A stretch of DNA of 64,000 nucleotides from a bacterium (GTDB lineage: Bacteria; Verrucomicrobiota; Verrucomicrobiia; Verrucomicrobiales; Akkermansiaceae), in NCBI GenBank assembly GCA_018222765.1, contig JAAEZT010000009.1, positions 1 through 64,000 on the forward strand, written 5' to 3'. The notes under the pieces are model-generated. The model saw nothing but the letters and a program-made list of their open reading frames with translations. It did not search any database and was not told the origin of the DNA. This document shows positions 18,120 to 26,946 of the stretch, piece by piece; position 1 is the stretch's first letter, and every line of letters begins with the position of its first letter. Both the position numbers and the translations under genes were made by a program.

Positions 18120-18935
18120 TTATTCGGCAAGCGAAGCTAAAGCGAGTCCAGCCATGAGATTGCCAAAAGTCGCGGTGACGTGAGTGGCTGCGCCATAGCC
18201 GGCGTCGCATCTCAAGTCTCCTTTATGCTCCTCGGGCTTCTCATTGGAGATGGAGCCGTCACATTGGGGATAGAGGCGAGGTTCGGGGGAGAAAACGGCT
18301 GGGATATCGAATCTTCCGCCTTTCTTTTTAGCCGCTGGAAAACGGTAGCGTGTTCTTAGTTGTCTCCGAACTCCGCTGAGAAGGGTGTCGCCGTGGGCTC
18401 GTGAGAGATCATCGACCTTAACCAGGGAGGCGTCTCGTCTGCCACCTGCTCCTCCACTTGTAATGACAGGAATCTTTTGATCGCGGCAGGTCGTGAGGAG
18501 GTGGACTTTGGAGCGCGAGGAGTCGATGGCATCTAATACGATGTCAGGTTTCTCTCTAAGGAGAATTTCGTCTGAAGTGCGCTCATTATAGAAGGTCTGC
18601 CGCATGATGATCCCTACCTCTGGATTGATCGCGCGGAGTCGGTCGGAGAGGACGGTGGCTTTGGATTTGCCGATGGTGTCTGTCGTGGCGTGGATTTGGC
18701 GGTTGATATTGGTAACGCAGAGGTCATCGAGGTCGACGAGGGAGAATTTTCCGATTCCTGAGCGTGCCAGGGCTTCGGCGACCCACGAACCCACCCCGCC
18801 CAGACCAATAATCATGGCGTGGCTGCTGGAGAATTTTTCGAGTGCGGGTTGGCCGTAGAGGCGAGCGATGCCGGCGAAACGATTGAGGTAGTCGTCAGTC
18901 ACGGCGATCTCTTGGCAGACAAGTGGATTGAACAA
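18120..18935 (-). CDS. tcdA: tRNA threonylcarbamoyladenosine dehydratase
   Basis: 271 residues. TcdA (CsdL/YgdL) is an E1-like enzyme that uses ATP to cyclise t6A37 of tRNA to ct6A. The ATP-binding GLGGVGSWVAEALARSGIG is at about residues 44-62, the DLDDLCVTNINRQ motif follows, and a central LVKVDDLSRAHGDTLLSGVRRQLR segment and late ECD-type PQCDGS segment match the family. The size is right. The start lies opposite and slightly into the divergent ACT-protein region, leaving a very short shared promoter region. Confidence 0.9.
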   Translation of the reverse strand: MFNPLVCQEIAVTDDYLNRFAGIARLYGQPALEKFSSSHAMIIGLGGVGSWVAEALARSGIGKFSLVDLDDLCVTNINRQIHATTDTIGKSKATVLSDRLRAINPEVGIIMRQTFYNERTSDEILLREKPDIVLDAIDSSRSKVHLLTTCRDQKIPVITSGGAGGRRDASLVKVDDLSRAHGDTLLSGVRRQLRTRYRFPAAKKKGGRFDIPAVFSPEPRLYPQCDGSISNEKPEEHKGDLRCDAGYGAATHVTATFGNLMAGLALASLAE

Positions 18936-18969
18936 AAGAGAAGAATGCAGTAAGAAGCCGGTCTCCTTT

Positions 18970-19431
18970 ATGAGTGCAGCAGACCAAATTAATCGGAAGA
19001 AAAGCTATGTGCGCCAATTTTCGGTGATGCTGCCGAATCGAGTTGGGGCGTTGTCGGCTCTCTCCAATCTCCTCAGTCGCCGTGAAATCGACGTGATAGG
19101 CTTGAGTGTACAGGATTCCCGGGATGCCACGGTGGCGAGATTAGTGTTGAGCGATCCGGATTCCGCGGAGGAGTTGTTTATGGAGCAAGGAGTGGCCTTT
19201 ACCCTATCAGAGTTAGTTGTGGTCAAGATGAGGGAATCCGGGGCTGATTTGAAGCGATGTTTGAGCGTATTACACGAAGCAGAGACCAATTTGGACTACG
19301 CATTTTCCCTTGTGGTGCAGCATCAGGGGCACTCGTTATTGGCGATGTATCTAGAGGATTGTGAGTTTGGAGCCTCGGTGCTCAATCAGGCTGGTTTGAC
19401 GGTAGTTTACGAAGACGAACTTCTGCGCTAG
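18970..19431 (+). CDS. Tandem ACT-domain protein
   Basis: 153 residues from ATG 18970 (MSAADQINRKKSY); an upstream in-frame ATG at 18928 would overlap tcdA's first codons and was not chosen. Two ACT modules can be seen: FSVMLPNRVGALSALSNLLSRREIDVIGL in the first half, and a second from about residue 90 (LDYAFSLVVQ ... VVYEDEL). ACT domains bind amino acids or act as regulatory subunits; the first resembles those of acetolactate synthase small subunits. No enzyme partner is adjacent. It may be a free amino acid sensor. Function not assigned. Confidence 0.75.
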   Translation: MSAADQINRKKSYVRQFSVMLPNRVGALSALSNLLSRREIDVIGLSVQDSRDATVARLVLSDPDSAEELFMEQGVAFTLSELVVVKMRESGADLKRCLSVLHEAETNLDYAFSLVVQHQGHSLLAMYLEDCEFGASVLNQAGLTVVYEDELLR

Positions 19432-19452
19432 AATTGTGCGACAAGATGAGTA

Positions 19453-20745
19453 ATGTATTCACCTATGAGTGAATTAAATCACCCGAATCGTCGTGCTCTC
19501 CTGAAAACAGGTGGAGTGGTTGCTGCTTCTCTTCCAATCGCGGGTTTTGCCCAGGCTGGTGGAAGTGATGAGATTAAAGTGGCCCTAATCGGTTGCGGAG
19601 GACGCGGTCGAGGCGCGGCTGCGCAGACTTTGAATGTTCCCGGAACCAAGCTGGTGGCAGTGGCCGATGCTTTCCGTGATAAGGCCGAGGAGGCTCTCAA
19701 GGGATTGAAGGAGCGCTTTAAGGAGCGCGTCGATGTTCCGGCTGAGCGGGTTTTTGACGGATTTGATGGCTATCGTGGAGCGATTGATTCCGCTGACGTC
19801 GTAATTCTCACAACGAGTCCGGGATTCCGGCCCCAGCATTTCGAATATGCAGTGCAGCAAGGAAAGCATGTCTTTATGGAAAAGCCAGTGGCGACAGATG
19901 CTCCGGGAATTCGTACCGTTCTTGCGGCAGCCAAAGAGGCCGACAAAAAGAATCTCAAAGTGGTCTGTGGTCTTCAGCGGCGTTATCATGAGAAGTATAT
20001 TCAGACCAAGGAGCAGATCGACAAAGGGGTGATCGGGGATATCAATTACGGTCAAGTTTATTGGAATGGGGCAGGGGTTTGGGTTCGCAAGCGTACCGAA
20101 GGGCAGAGTGAAATGGAGTATCAGATGCGCAATTGGTATTACTTTAATTGGCTCTGCGGGGACCACATCGTGGAGCAGCACGTGCACAACATCGACGTGA
20201 TGAATTGGTTCAAGGGAGGGCCTCCAGTAAAAGCTCAGGGAATGGGTGGTCGCGAGGTGCGGGTTGGTGAGGACTTTGGTGAGATTTTTGATCACCACTA
20301 TGTTGAATTCACCTTTGCCGATGGATCAGTGATGAACTCACAGTGTCGTCATCAGCCCGGGGCCATGAACCGCGTAACCGAAATTATCGGTTGTCAGAAA
20401 GGAAAAGCTTATCCTGGACGCATTGTCGATGCTGCAGGTAAGACAGTTTGGCGATTCAAGGGGAAGGATAACAATCCCTATCAGACCGAGCACGATGTTC
20501 TTTACCAGCACATCCGTGACGACAAGCCGATCAACAATGCCTACTATACCGCAGCGAGCACCATGACCGCGATTCTTGGCAGAATGGCAACCTACTCAGG
20601 CAAAGAGCTAAAGTATGACCAAGCCTTGGCCTCGGAGATTTCAATCATGCCCAAAGTGTATGATTGGGATGCCGACCCCGGACCGAAGGCGGGAAGCGAT
20701 GGGCTCTATCCGGCTCCTATTCCCGGAAAGCACAAGGTGGTTTAA
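19453..20745 (+). CDS. Gfo/Idh/MocA-family oxidoreductase with Tat-type leader
   Basis: 430 residues. NRRALLKTGGVVAASLPIAGFAQA is a twin-arginine-type leader ending in a signal peptidase-like AQA. The Rossmann fold starts at IKVALIGCGGRGRGAAAQ, and EKPVATDA is the family's Lys-Pro motif. A C-terminal half with HIVEQHVHNIDVMNW carries the histidines typical of sugar oxidoreductases in this group. Exported members in PVC and Bacteroidota often act on sugars or sugar amines in the periplasm; the substrate is unknown here. ATG 19465 (MSELNHP) is an alternative start. A strong terminator follows. Confidence 0.85.
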   Translation: MYSPMSELNHPNRRALLKTGGVVAASLPIAGFAQAGGSDEIKVALIGCGGRGRGAAAQTLNVPGTKLVAVADAFRDKAEEALKGLKERFKERVDVPAERVFDGFDGYRGAIDSADVVILTTSPGFRPQHFEYAVQQGKHVFMEKPVATDAPGIRTVLAAAKEADKKNLKVVCGLQRRYHEKYIQTKEQIDKGVIGDINYGQVYWNGAGVWVRKRTEGQSEMEYQMRNWYYFNWLCGDHIVEQHVHNIDVMNWFKGGPPVKAQGMGGREVRVGEDFGEIFDHHYVEFTFADGSVMNSQCRHQPGAMNRVTEIIGCQKGKAYPGRIVDAAGKTVWRFKGKDNNPYQTEHDVLYQHIRDDKPINNAYYTAASTMTAILGRMATYSGKELKYDQALASEISIMPKVYDWDADPGPKAGSDGLYPAPIPGKHKVV

Positions 20746-20765
20746 TTCCCCCACGGATAGTCAAT

Positions 20766-20803
20766 AAAAACGGCCTGTCGGAGTGATTCGACGGGCCGTT
20801 TTT
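20766..20803. terminator. Bidirectional terminator
   Basis: An 11-base stem (ACGGCCTGTCG with CGACGGGCCGT, near perfect) with an eight-base loop; As flank it on the left and Ts on the right, so it can terminate the oxidoreductase gene rightwards and the small membrane protein gene leftwards. Confidence 0.85.
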
Positions 20804-20823
20804 CTTTAGGGGATTTGGTGGGT

Positions 20824-21174
20824 CTAAAATGGTTTATAGAGAGCCAGGAATGCTGCTATTCCCCCCAAGGCGAGCATGAAAAGCAGGGCCATGAATTTAG
20901 GGATAATACGTCGTTTGAACACAACCAGAGCTGCGCCAAAAATGAGCCAAATGACCGTCTTGGCAATGGCAGTGGCGCCATAGCTGAGGTCTGGGTTCTT
21001 GTGGATCATTCCGATACCGGCGACGAGGATGACGATGAGGGAAAGACCATGAAGAAGAACATAAACGGTCATGGTGGCGGATTTGCGGTGATCGGCTGCC
21101 ATGAGTCCGCCAAAGGAGGCGAAGAGAGCCATGATCCCGATGTAGTGAATTATTTTGTAGATAGCGGGCTCCAT
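20824..21174 (-). CDS. Small four-helix membrane protein, unknown
   Basis: 116 residues from ATG 21174. Four hydrophobic segments can be seen: YIGIMALFASFGGLMA, VYVLLHGLSLIVILVAGIGMI, AKTVIWLIFGAALVVF and FMALLFMLALGGIAAFLALY. Short charged loops separate them. No family name is recognised with certainty; the layout recalls small DUF-type inner membrane proteins. A longer in-frame reading upstream overlaps the ATPase gene and is unlikely. It lies four bases after the OppF-type gene, in the same direction, so it is probably cotranscribed with it. Confidence 0.65.
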   Translation of the reverse strand: MEPAIYKIIHYIGIMALFASFGGLMAADHRKSATMTVYVLLHGLSLIVILVAGIGMIHKNPDLSYGATAIAKTVIWLIFGAALVVFKRRIIPKFMALLFMLALGGIAAFLALYKPF

Positions 21175-21178
21175 GTAT

Positions 21179-22006
21179 TTAGGATGAGGATTTAATGCGG
21201 GGGATCGCGGAGAGGAGTTTTTGTGTGTAGGGATCTTGAGGATTATGAAAGACCTCATTTGCTTCGCCATATTCGACAATTTTCCCCTGATACATTACCG
21301 CGATGTTGTCGGCGATGTAGCGTACGACCGAGAGGTCGTGTGAGATGAAGATCATGGTGAGGTTGAGCCGGTCCCGAAGATCTAAAAGGAGATTGAGAAT
21401 CTGCGACTGAATGGAAACATCAAGAGCTGAGACCGGTTCATCGGCGATGATGAGCTTGGGCTCCGGAGCAAGAGCGCGGGCGATCGCGATGCGCTGACGT
21501 TGCCCGCCGGAAAACTCGTGCGGATACTTGCGCATGTGTCGCGAGTCGAGACCAACAGTGGCCATGATTTCGACGACTTTTTCAGCCAGAGCATCGCGCT
21601 GCCTTTTGCGTTCTGGGTGACGTTGGCAAATTGCTTCGGCCAATGTTGAGAAAACCGTCATGCGGGGATTGAGCGAGGCGTAGGGATCCTGGAAGATCAT
21701 TTGAAAATCGAGGCGACGCTTTCTAACCTCGCTTTTGTCGAGAGTGGTTAACTCTTCGCCAGCCAAAGTGACCTTTCCGCCGGTGGCGGGTTGCAATTGC
21801 ATCACGGTGCGGGAGAGGGTGGATTTTCCGCAGCCGGATTCACCGACCAGGCCGAGAATTTCGCCTCGCTCGATCGAAAGATCGACTCCGTCGACGGCCT
21901 TGATTGTCTCGGTGCTTTTTGAGAGGAAGCCTCCGCCCAAATCGGGGAAGTGGGTCTTTAAGTCTTGGAGTTCAAGGAATGACACAACGGAAGATTGACG
22001 CAACAA
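21179..22006 (-). CDS. ABC transporter ATP-binding protein, OppF/DppF type
   Basis: 275 residues. Walker A GESGCGKSTLSR, ABC signature FSGGQRQRIAIARAL, Walker B LIIADEPVSALDVS, and H-loop ISHDLSVVRYIAD. The C-terminal oligopeptide-type extension ends VFHNPQDPYTQKLLSAIP. It resembles the second ATPase of peptide/nickel transporters. No permease, binding protein or OppD is adjacent, so its partners must be elsewhere, or it is an orphan. A GTG at 21985 (VSFLELQDL) is an alternative start. It is preceded leftwards by the phosphatidyltransferase at 10 bases and followed by the membrane protein at four. Confidence 0.85.
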   Translation of the reverse strand: MLRQSSVVSFLELQDLKTHFPDLGGGFLSKSTETIKAVDGVDLSIERGEILGLVGESGCGKSTLSRTVMQLQPATGGKVTLAGEELTTLDKSEVRKRRLDFQMIFQDPYASLNPRMTVFSTLAEAICQRHPERKRQRDALAEKVVEIMATVGLDSRHMRKYPHEFSGGQRQRIAIARALAPEPKLIIADEPVSALDVSIQSQILNLLLDLRDRLNLTMIFISHDLSVVRYIADNIAVMYQGKIVEYGEANEVFHNPQDPYTQKLLSAIPRIKSSS

Positions 22007-22015
22007 TTCAGGATT

Positions 22016-22597
22016 TCAAGCCCTTGCGGTATTCTTTGGTAACTGGCGGTAGCCCATCAAGTAGTAGACGTATCCGGACCATCCCGTGAAGATGGCCGCA
22101 AGAACGGTGGGGTAGACCGGAGAAATGTCAAAGAGCTTGAGCATCACCCAGCCAAGGGCGACCATTTGAGCGATGGTGCAGACTTTGCCGGTCCAGTGTG
22201 GCTTGATGGGAACCTTCCCGTTGATGAAATAGAGGATGATTATCCCGCCGAGTATTTCAATGTCCCGAGCGATGACTAGGATCACGAACCAGAGGGGAAG
22301 ATGCCAATCCTGTCCCCATTCGACGAGGCTTAGGGTGATGATTCCTGTCAGCAGAAGTGCTTTGTCGGTGAGCGGGTCGAGAATCGCGCCTGTGAGCGAT
22401 TTTTGATCATAGCGTCGAGCTACCCAGCCATCGATGCCATCGGAAGCAGCGGCTGTAATGTAGGTAATAACGGCAAGCAAGCGAAGTTCCTCGACGGGGT
22501 TGCCTTGCTCGACGGTTTTGCCGTATTCGATGGCAAGCCAAGCAAATACCGGCACAAGAATGAGCCGAAAGAGGGTGACCGCGGTGGCAAGAGTCAT
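22016..22597 (-). CDS. CDP-alcohol phosphatidyltransferase (PgsA-like)
   Basis: 193 residues from ATG 22597, chosen because the first membrane segment and the family start fall here (TLATAVTLFRLILVPVFAW). The signature D-G-x2-A-R-x8-G-x3-D-x3-D is present as DGWVARRYDQKSLTG and AILDPLTD. About five membrane segments. Such proteins make phosphatidylglycerophosphate or a related lipid; pgsA is likeliest given the usual single copy in bacteria, but phosphatidylserine or cardiolipin-type relatives are not excluded. It is divergent from the KsgA-Nudix gene, 24 bases away, and heads the leftward trio with the ATPase and membrane protein. Confidence 0.8.
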   Translation of the reverse strand: MTLATAVTLFRLILVPVFAWLAIEYGKTVEQGNPVEELRLLAVITYITAAASDGIDGWVARRYDQKSLTGAILDPLTDKALLLTGIITLSLVEWGQDWHLPLWFVILVIARDIEILGGIIILYFINGKVPIKPHWTGKVCTIAQMVALGWVMLKLFDISPVYPTVLAAIFTGWSGYVYYLMGYRQLPKNTARA

Positions 22598-22621
22598 TTG
22601 GTGGAGGGAATTTAGTGGACA

Positions 22622-24007
22622 ATGATGCCTCGGGCAATTGAAAGAACAGGTGTGACGGCTACCGAACTTAAAGAGGTCTTGGCAAGCGTGGGGGTGATTC
22701 CCTCGCGCAAGTTGGGGCAGAACTTTCTCGTTGACCAAAATACCGCCGAATGGATCGTCAATCAACTCGATCCAGAGCCGGAGGACACTGTGGTGGAAGT
22801 GGGGCCGGGAACCGGTGCGTTGACTGAGCACTTGATCGGGAAGGTTGGCCGAATTGTCTTAGTGGAGTTCGATAAACGGCTGGCGGAATATTTAATGAAG
22901 CGTTTTGCTGATCATTCGGAGGTAGAAGTGATCTGCCATGACGCGGTGCGAATTGATACGCGACGATTCTTTGCGCATAAGCGGGTGAAGCTATTGGGCA
23001 ATCTGCCCTATTCGGCGGGTGGTGCGATTCTACGGAATTTCCTGAAGGGTCCATCCCCATTCGTGAAGGCGGTGCTGATGTTGCAGAAGGAAATGATCGA
23101 CCGAATTTTAGCGGGACCGAAGTGCAAGGACTATGGAGTTCTGACATTGCGGATGCAGTGCGAATGGCAGGGCGAGCGGGTAAAGGTGGTGCCGCCGAGT
23201 TGTTTTTATCCTCAGCCCTTGATCGATTCCACGGTGATGACGCTCGAGCCCCGTCAGGCTGAATTGCCGGTGCATGATCGCCGTTTGTTTGATGAGTTGG
23301 TGAGGAGGGGGTTTGCACAGCGTCGGAAGCAGCTCAGGAAAAATCTGCCGGATGAAACTAATTGGGAAGAGGCTTGTGGGAAGCTGGATTTGAGCCCAAC
23401 GGCAAGAGCGGAGGAGCTTAGTTTGGACGAGTGGGTAGCCTTGACTCGATTGGCGGACCCCTATTTTGAGAAAGAAGAAGGGCAGGGCGCTGGTGAAATG
23501 CTCGCGGTTGTTGATGAGAATGATCAGGTGGTCGGTAGCGAGCGTCGTGATGTCATTCATCGCGATGACTTATTGCATCGTGCAGTGCATATTTTCGCCC
23601 TCAACAAACATGGAGAGATCTTTCTTCAAAAACGGTCCCGTCTGAAGGACAAGTGTCCCGGATTATGGGATTCTAGTGCCGCGGGGCATGTCGATGCTGG
23701 CGAGGAGTATGAAGCATGTGCTGCCCGGGAGTTGGAAGAGGAACTGGGGCTTGCTGATCAAGATATCCGGGAGGTCGGCAAATTGGGTGCTCACGCCAAC
23801 ACGGGATGGGAGCATGTTCGGCTCTACGCGACGCTTGCAAATGGCAGGATTCGTTTTCCCTGTGTGGAGATTGAATACGGCCAGTGGTTCAGTATGGAGC
23901 AGATTGAGCAATGGGTGAAAGCGGTGCCCGAGGACTTTGCTCCGGGGTTTCGAGCCTGCTGGGCGCTCTGGAAAGAGGTCAACCCGGGACGCTTTGGCGA
24001 AGCCTAG
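22622..24007 (+). CDS. rsmA: 16S rRNA dimethyladenosine transferase (KsgA) fused to a Nudix hydrolase
   Basis: 461 residues in one uninterrupted frame. Residues about 11-280 are RsmA/KsgA, which dimethylates the two adenines near the 3' end of 16S rRNA: SAM loop GPGTG (61-65), active-site GNLPYSAGG (126-134), FYPQPLIDSTVM. After a short acidic linker, residues about 292-455 form a Nudix domain. Its box fits the consensus exactly: G355, E361, R369-E370, E373-E374, G376. The Nudix part looks like the YfcD/isopentenyl-diphosphate-isomerase-like group (LHRAVHIFALNKHGEIFLQKRS). Another start is the next ATG at 22625. The Nudix substrate is unknown. Confidence 0.92.
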   Translation: MMPRAIERTGVTATELKEVLASVGVIPSRKLGQNFLVDQNTAEWIVNQLDPEPEDTVVEVGPGTGALTEHLIGKVGRIVLVEFDKRLAEYLMKRFADHSEVEVICHDAVRIDTRRFFAHKRVKLLGNLPYSAGGAILRNFLKGPSPFVKAVLMLQKEMIDRILAGPKCKDYGVLTLRMQCEWQGERVKVVPPSCFYPQPLIDSTVMTLEPRQAELPVHDRRLFDELVRRGFAQRRKQLRKNLPDETNWEEACGKLDLSPTARAEELSLDEWVALTRLADPYFEKEEGQGAGEMLAVVDENDQVVGSERRDVIHRDDLLHRAVHIFALNKHGEIFLQKRSRLKDKCPGLWDSSAAGHVDAGEEYEACAARELEEELGLADQDIREVGKLGAHANTGWEHVRLYATLANGRIRFPCVEIEYGQWFSMEQIEQWVKAVPEDFAPGFRACWALWKEVNPGRFGEA

Positions 24008-24094
24008 GCTAAAAAGAACTCGAAAAAGTATCGCTCCGCACTCGACAAAAGGGTGCTTTGGCGCTTATCACCCGCCTTTCCCGAGACAGTTACC

Positions 24095-26185
24095 ATGACA
24101 GACCTCAGCAAATACCGTAATATCGGCATCTTCGCGCACGTGGATGCAGGAAAAACCACGACGACAGAGCGTATCCTTAAGCTCACCGGAAAGATCCACA
24201 AAACAGGTGAGGTTCACGATGGTGAGTCCACAACCGACTTTATGGAGCAAGAGGCAGAACGTGGAATTACCATTCAGTCCGCTGCCACCACTTGTTTCTG
24301 GGATGATCATCGCATGAACATCATCGATACCCCGGGACACGTTGACTTTACGATTGAGGTCTATCGTTCTTTGAAGGTTCTCGACGGTGGTGTCGGTGTT
24401 TTCTGCGGATCCGGTGGCGTTGAGCCCCAGTCCGAGACCAACTGGCGCTACGCCAACGACTCCGAGGTTGCTCGTATTATTTTTGTCAACAAGCTCGACC
24501 GTATCGGGGCTGATTTCTATCGCGTGGTTCAGCAGACCAAGGACGTCCTTGGTGCCGTACCACTTGTTATGACTATTCCGATTGGATTTGAGGATTCTTT
24601 CGTGGGTGTTGTCGACGTTCTCGAAATGAAGGCGTATGTCTGGGATGATTCCGGTCTGCCTGAGAACTACGAAATCACTGAAATCCCCGATGATTTGAAG
24701 GAGAAGGCTCAGAAGTATCATGAGGAACTCATTGAGACTGCTGTTGAGCAGGACGACGACGTCATGGAAGCTTACCTCGAAGGAAATGTCCCTGATATTG
24801 CCACGATTAAGAAGTGTATCCGCAAGGGCACGATCGCGCTCGATTTCTTCCCGGCTTTCTGCGGTTCGGCCTTTAAGAACAAAGGAGTCCAAAACGTCCT
24901 CAACGCGGTTGTGGATTACCTCCCGTCACCACTTGAGGTTGATCCCGAGCCTGAGTTTAACGACGAAGGTGAATTGACCGGTGAGTTCGCAACAGTCGAT
25001 CCCAATGGTCCTCTTCGTTCGCTTGCTTTCAAGATCATGGATGACCAGTTCGGGGCCTTGACCTTCACTCGTATTTATTCCGGAACACTCAATAAGGGGG
25101 ATACCATTCTAAATACCTTTACTGGGAAAACCGAGCGTGTTGGCCGTATCGTTGAGATGCACGCTGACGATCGGACTGAACTCGACAGCGCCCAGGCGGG
25201 TGACATCATCGCCCTCGTGGGGCTTAAGAACGTTCAGACTGGTCACACTCTCTGCTCCAAGGACAAGCCTGCCACTCTCGAACCAATGGTGTTTCCGGAT
25301 CCCGTGATCTCGCTTGCCGTTGCGCCGATTGATAAGGCGAACGCCGAGAAGCTTGGAAATGCTTTGGGCAAGATGATTCAGGAGGACCCCTCTTTCCGTG
25401 TTGAAACCGATCTTGATTCCGGTGAGACCATTCTTAAAGGAATGGGTGAGCTTCACCTCGACATTAAAGTCGATATCCTGAAGCGGACCCATAAAGTTGA
25501 GGTGAATGTCGGCGCCCCACAGGTTGCCTATCGTGAGACCATCACCAAAGAGATTTCCGATAGCTACACCCACAAGAAACAGTCTGGTGGTTCCGGTCAG
25601 TTCGCTAAAATCGACTACACCCTTACTCCGCTTGAGCCGGGTGAGGGTTTCCAGTTCGAGTCTACCGTGGTCGGTGGTAACGTTCCAAAGGAATACTGGT
25701 CTGCAGTAGAGAAGGGTTTTAAGACCTCCCTCGAAAAGGGTGTTCTTGCCGGCTATCCTTGCTTGGACTTCAAAGTCTCTCTCAATGATGGTGGATTCCA
25801 CGCGGTTGACTCCTCGGCCGTCGCTTTCGAAATTGCTGCGAAAGCGGCCTATCGCCAGTCTGTGCCCAAGGCCGGTGCTCAGATTCTAGAACCAATTATG
25901 AAGCTCGACGTCTTCACTCCGGAAGATCATGTCGGTGATGTCATCGGTGACCTCAATCGTCGTCGTGGAATGATTCAGAGTCAGGACACTGCTTCCGGTG
26001 GTATCCGTATCAAAGCGCAGGCACCACTTTCCGAGATGTTTGGTTATATCGGTGATCTCCGCACCATGACTTCCGGTCGCGGCCAGTTCTCAATGGAATT
26101 CGAACACTACAATGCATGTCCCAAGAATATCGCCGACAAGGTGATTGCTGACGCCAAGGAACGTGAAGAAGCCAAGAAGAAGTAA
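24095..26185 (+). CDS. fusA: Elongation factor G, type 2 (FusA2-like)
   Basis: 696 residues from ATG 24095. The GTPase motifs are [21 protein letters not shown] and NKLD; domains II to V follow, ending [13 protein letters not shown] and GRGQFSMEF. The subfamily signature [18 protein letters not shown], rather than the usual V-W-R-Q-A-D, resembles from memory the second EF-G of Vibrio-type gammaproteobacteria. Codon choice is strongly biased (CGT for Arg, GGT for Gly), consistent with high expression. If it is the only EF-G it must do translocation; if not, a specialised role is possible. A strong terminator follows. Confidence 0.93.
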   Translation: MTDLSKYRNIGIFAHVDAGKTTTTERILKLTGKIHKTGEVHDGESTTDFMEQEAERGITIQSAATTCFWDDHRMNIIDTPGHVDFTIEVYRSLKVLDGGVGVFCGSGGVEPQSETNWRYANDSEVARIIFVNKLDRIGADFYRVVQQTKDVLGAVPLVMTIPIGFEDSFVGVVDVLEMKAYVWDDSGLPENYEITEIPDDLKEKAQKYHEELIETAVEQDDDVMEAYLEGNVPDIATIKKCIRKGTIALDFFPAFCGSAFKNKGVQNVLNAVVDYLPSPLEVDPEPEFNDEGELTGEFATVDPNGPLRSLAFKIMDDQFGALTFTRIYSGTLNKGDTILNTFTGKTERVGRIVEMHADDRTELDSAQAGDIIALVGLKNVQTGHTLCSKDKPATLEPMVFPDPVISLAVAPIDKANAEKLGNALGKMIQEDPSFRVETDLDSGETILKGMGELHLDIKVDILKRTHKVEVNVGAPQVAYRETITKEISDSYTHKKQSGGSGQFAKIDYTLTPLEPGEGFQFESTVVGGNVPKEYWSAVEKGFKTSLEKGVLAGYPCLDFKVSLNDGGFHAVDSSAVAFEIAAKAAYRQSVPKAGAQILEPIMKLDVFTPEDHVGDVIGDLNRRRGMIQSQDTASGGIRIKAQAPLSEMFGYIGDLRTMTSGRGQFSMEFEHYNACPKNIADKVIADAKEREEAKKK

Positions 26186-26210
26186 GTCTTATTTTTCTGT
26201 AAATTATAAG

Positions 26211-26239
26211 AAGGCGCTCCGGATACGGGGCGCCTTTTT
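26211..26239 (+). terminator. Rho-independent terminator of fusA
   Basis: AAGGCGCTCC pairs with GGGGCGCCTT over ten bases with one G-U, loop of six, followed by TTTTT. It sits 26 bases after the stop codon of the EF-G gene. Confidence 0.88.
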
Positions 26240-26261
26240 GCGTTGGGGATGGTTTGCTTTG

Positions 26262-26852
26262 CTAGGCAATATCGACCATGCCGTAATCACCATCGGGCTT
26301 CCGCCACACGATTGAAGTGATGTCTCGCCGGGCATTATCAAAGACTACGAAGGGACGTTCAGTGAGGTCGAGCTCCATGATCGCATCTTCTTTTAGAAGT
26401 TTGCGCAGGCGAAATGACTCCTTGTGGACAAAGAAGGGTTCCGGTTCCTCCTGAACATCTTCGGGGAGTTTGTCGAGGAAGTCGTGCTTGTAGTTTTTTT
26501 CGTCGAGATACTTGATTGTTTCCTCACGCTTTGGTCGATGACTTTTGAGGAGGCGGGTCTTGTGTTTGCGCATCCGGCGCGCGATTTTGGCAACGGTGAA
26601 GTCGATGCTTTTGTACATGTCCTCGGTCTCACTGGAGGCATCGATGACAATATGGTTGGCGCAAAAGAGGATGATTTCGGCCTTGTGCCTTCGGTCGCCT
26701 TCGACATCGAGAATCGCTCGCGCTTCAATAATTTTTGGATAGTCGAGGTGGATCCCTTCAATTTTTTCAGTGGCGTATTCGCGCAGTGAATCGGTAATTT
26801 CTTCGTGACGAACAGTCACGGTAACATGTGGGTTCGCATTTCTAGTCTGCAT
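26262..26852 (-). CDS. hpf: Ribosome hibernation promoting factor, long form
   Basis: 196 residues. The N-terminal beta-alpha domain (VTVTVRHEEITDSLREYATEKIEGI) binds the 30S subunit near the decoding centre. A basic linker with RMRKHKTRLLKSHRPKR is followed by the C-terminal dimerisation domain (FVVFDNARRDITSIVWRKPDGDYGMVDI). The long form forms 100S ribosome dimers in stationary phase in other bacteria. It follows lptB by about 95 bases in the same direction, as in the lptB-rpoN-hpf order of proteobacteria, but without rpoN between them. Confidence 0.93.
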   Translation of the reverse strand: MQTRNANPHVTVTVRHEEITDSLREYATEKIEGIHLDYPKIIEARAILDVEGDRRHKAEIILFCANHIVIDASSETEDMYKSIDFTVAKIARRMRKHKTRLLKSHRPKREETIKYLDEKNYKHDFLDKLPEDVQEEPEPFFVHKESFRLRKLLKEDAIMELDLTERPFVVFDNARRDITSIVWRKPDGDYGMVDIA

Positions 26853-26946
26853 AATAAGAGGTACATCTAAATACCTTACCTACACTCTTAACCGCCGCCT
26901 CGCCAAATTGCCACAATTTTTAGAGAGGTGATGAGAAAAGTCTTCT

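Noticed and set aside
26853-26946. rpoN or a sigma-54 site between lptB and hpf
   Set aside because: The gap is about 95 bases with no coding frame and no -24/-12 match; the proteobacterial rpoN is simply absent.
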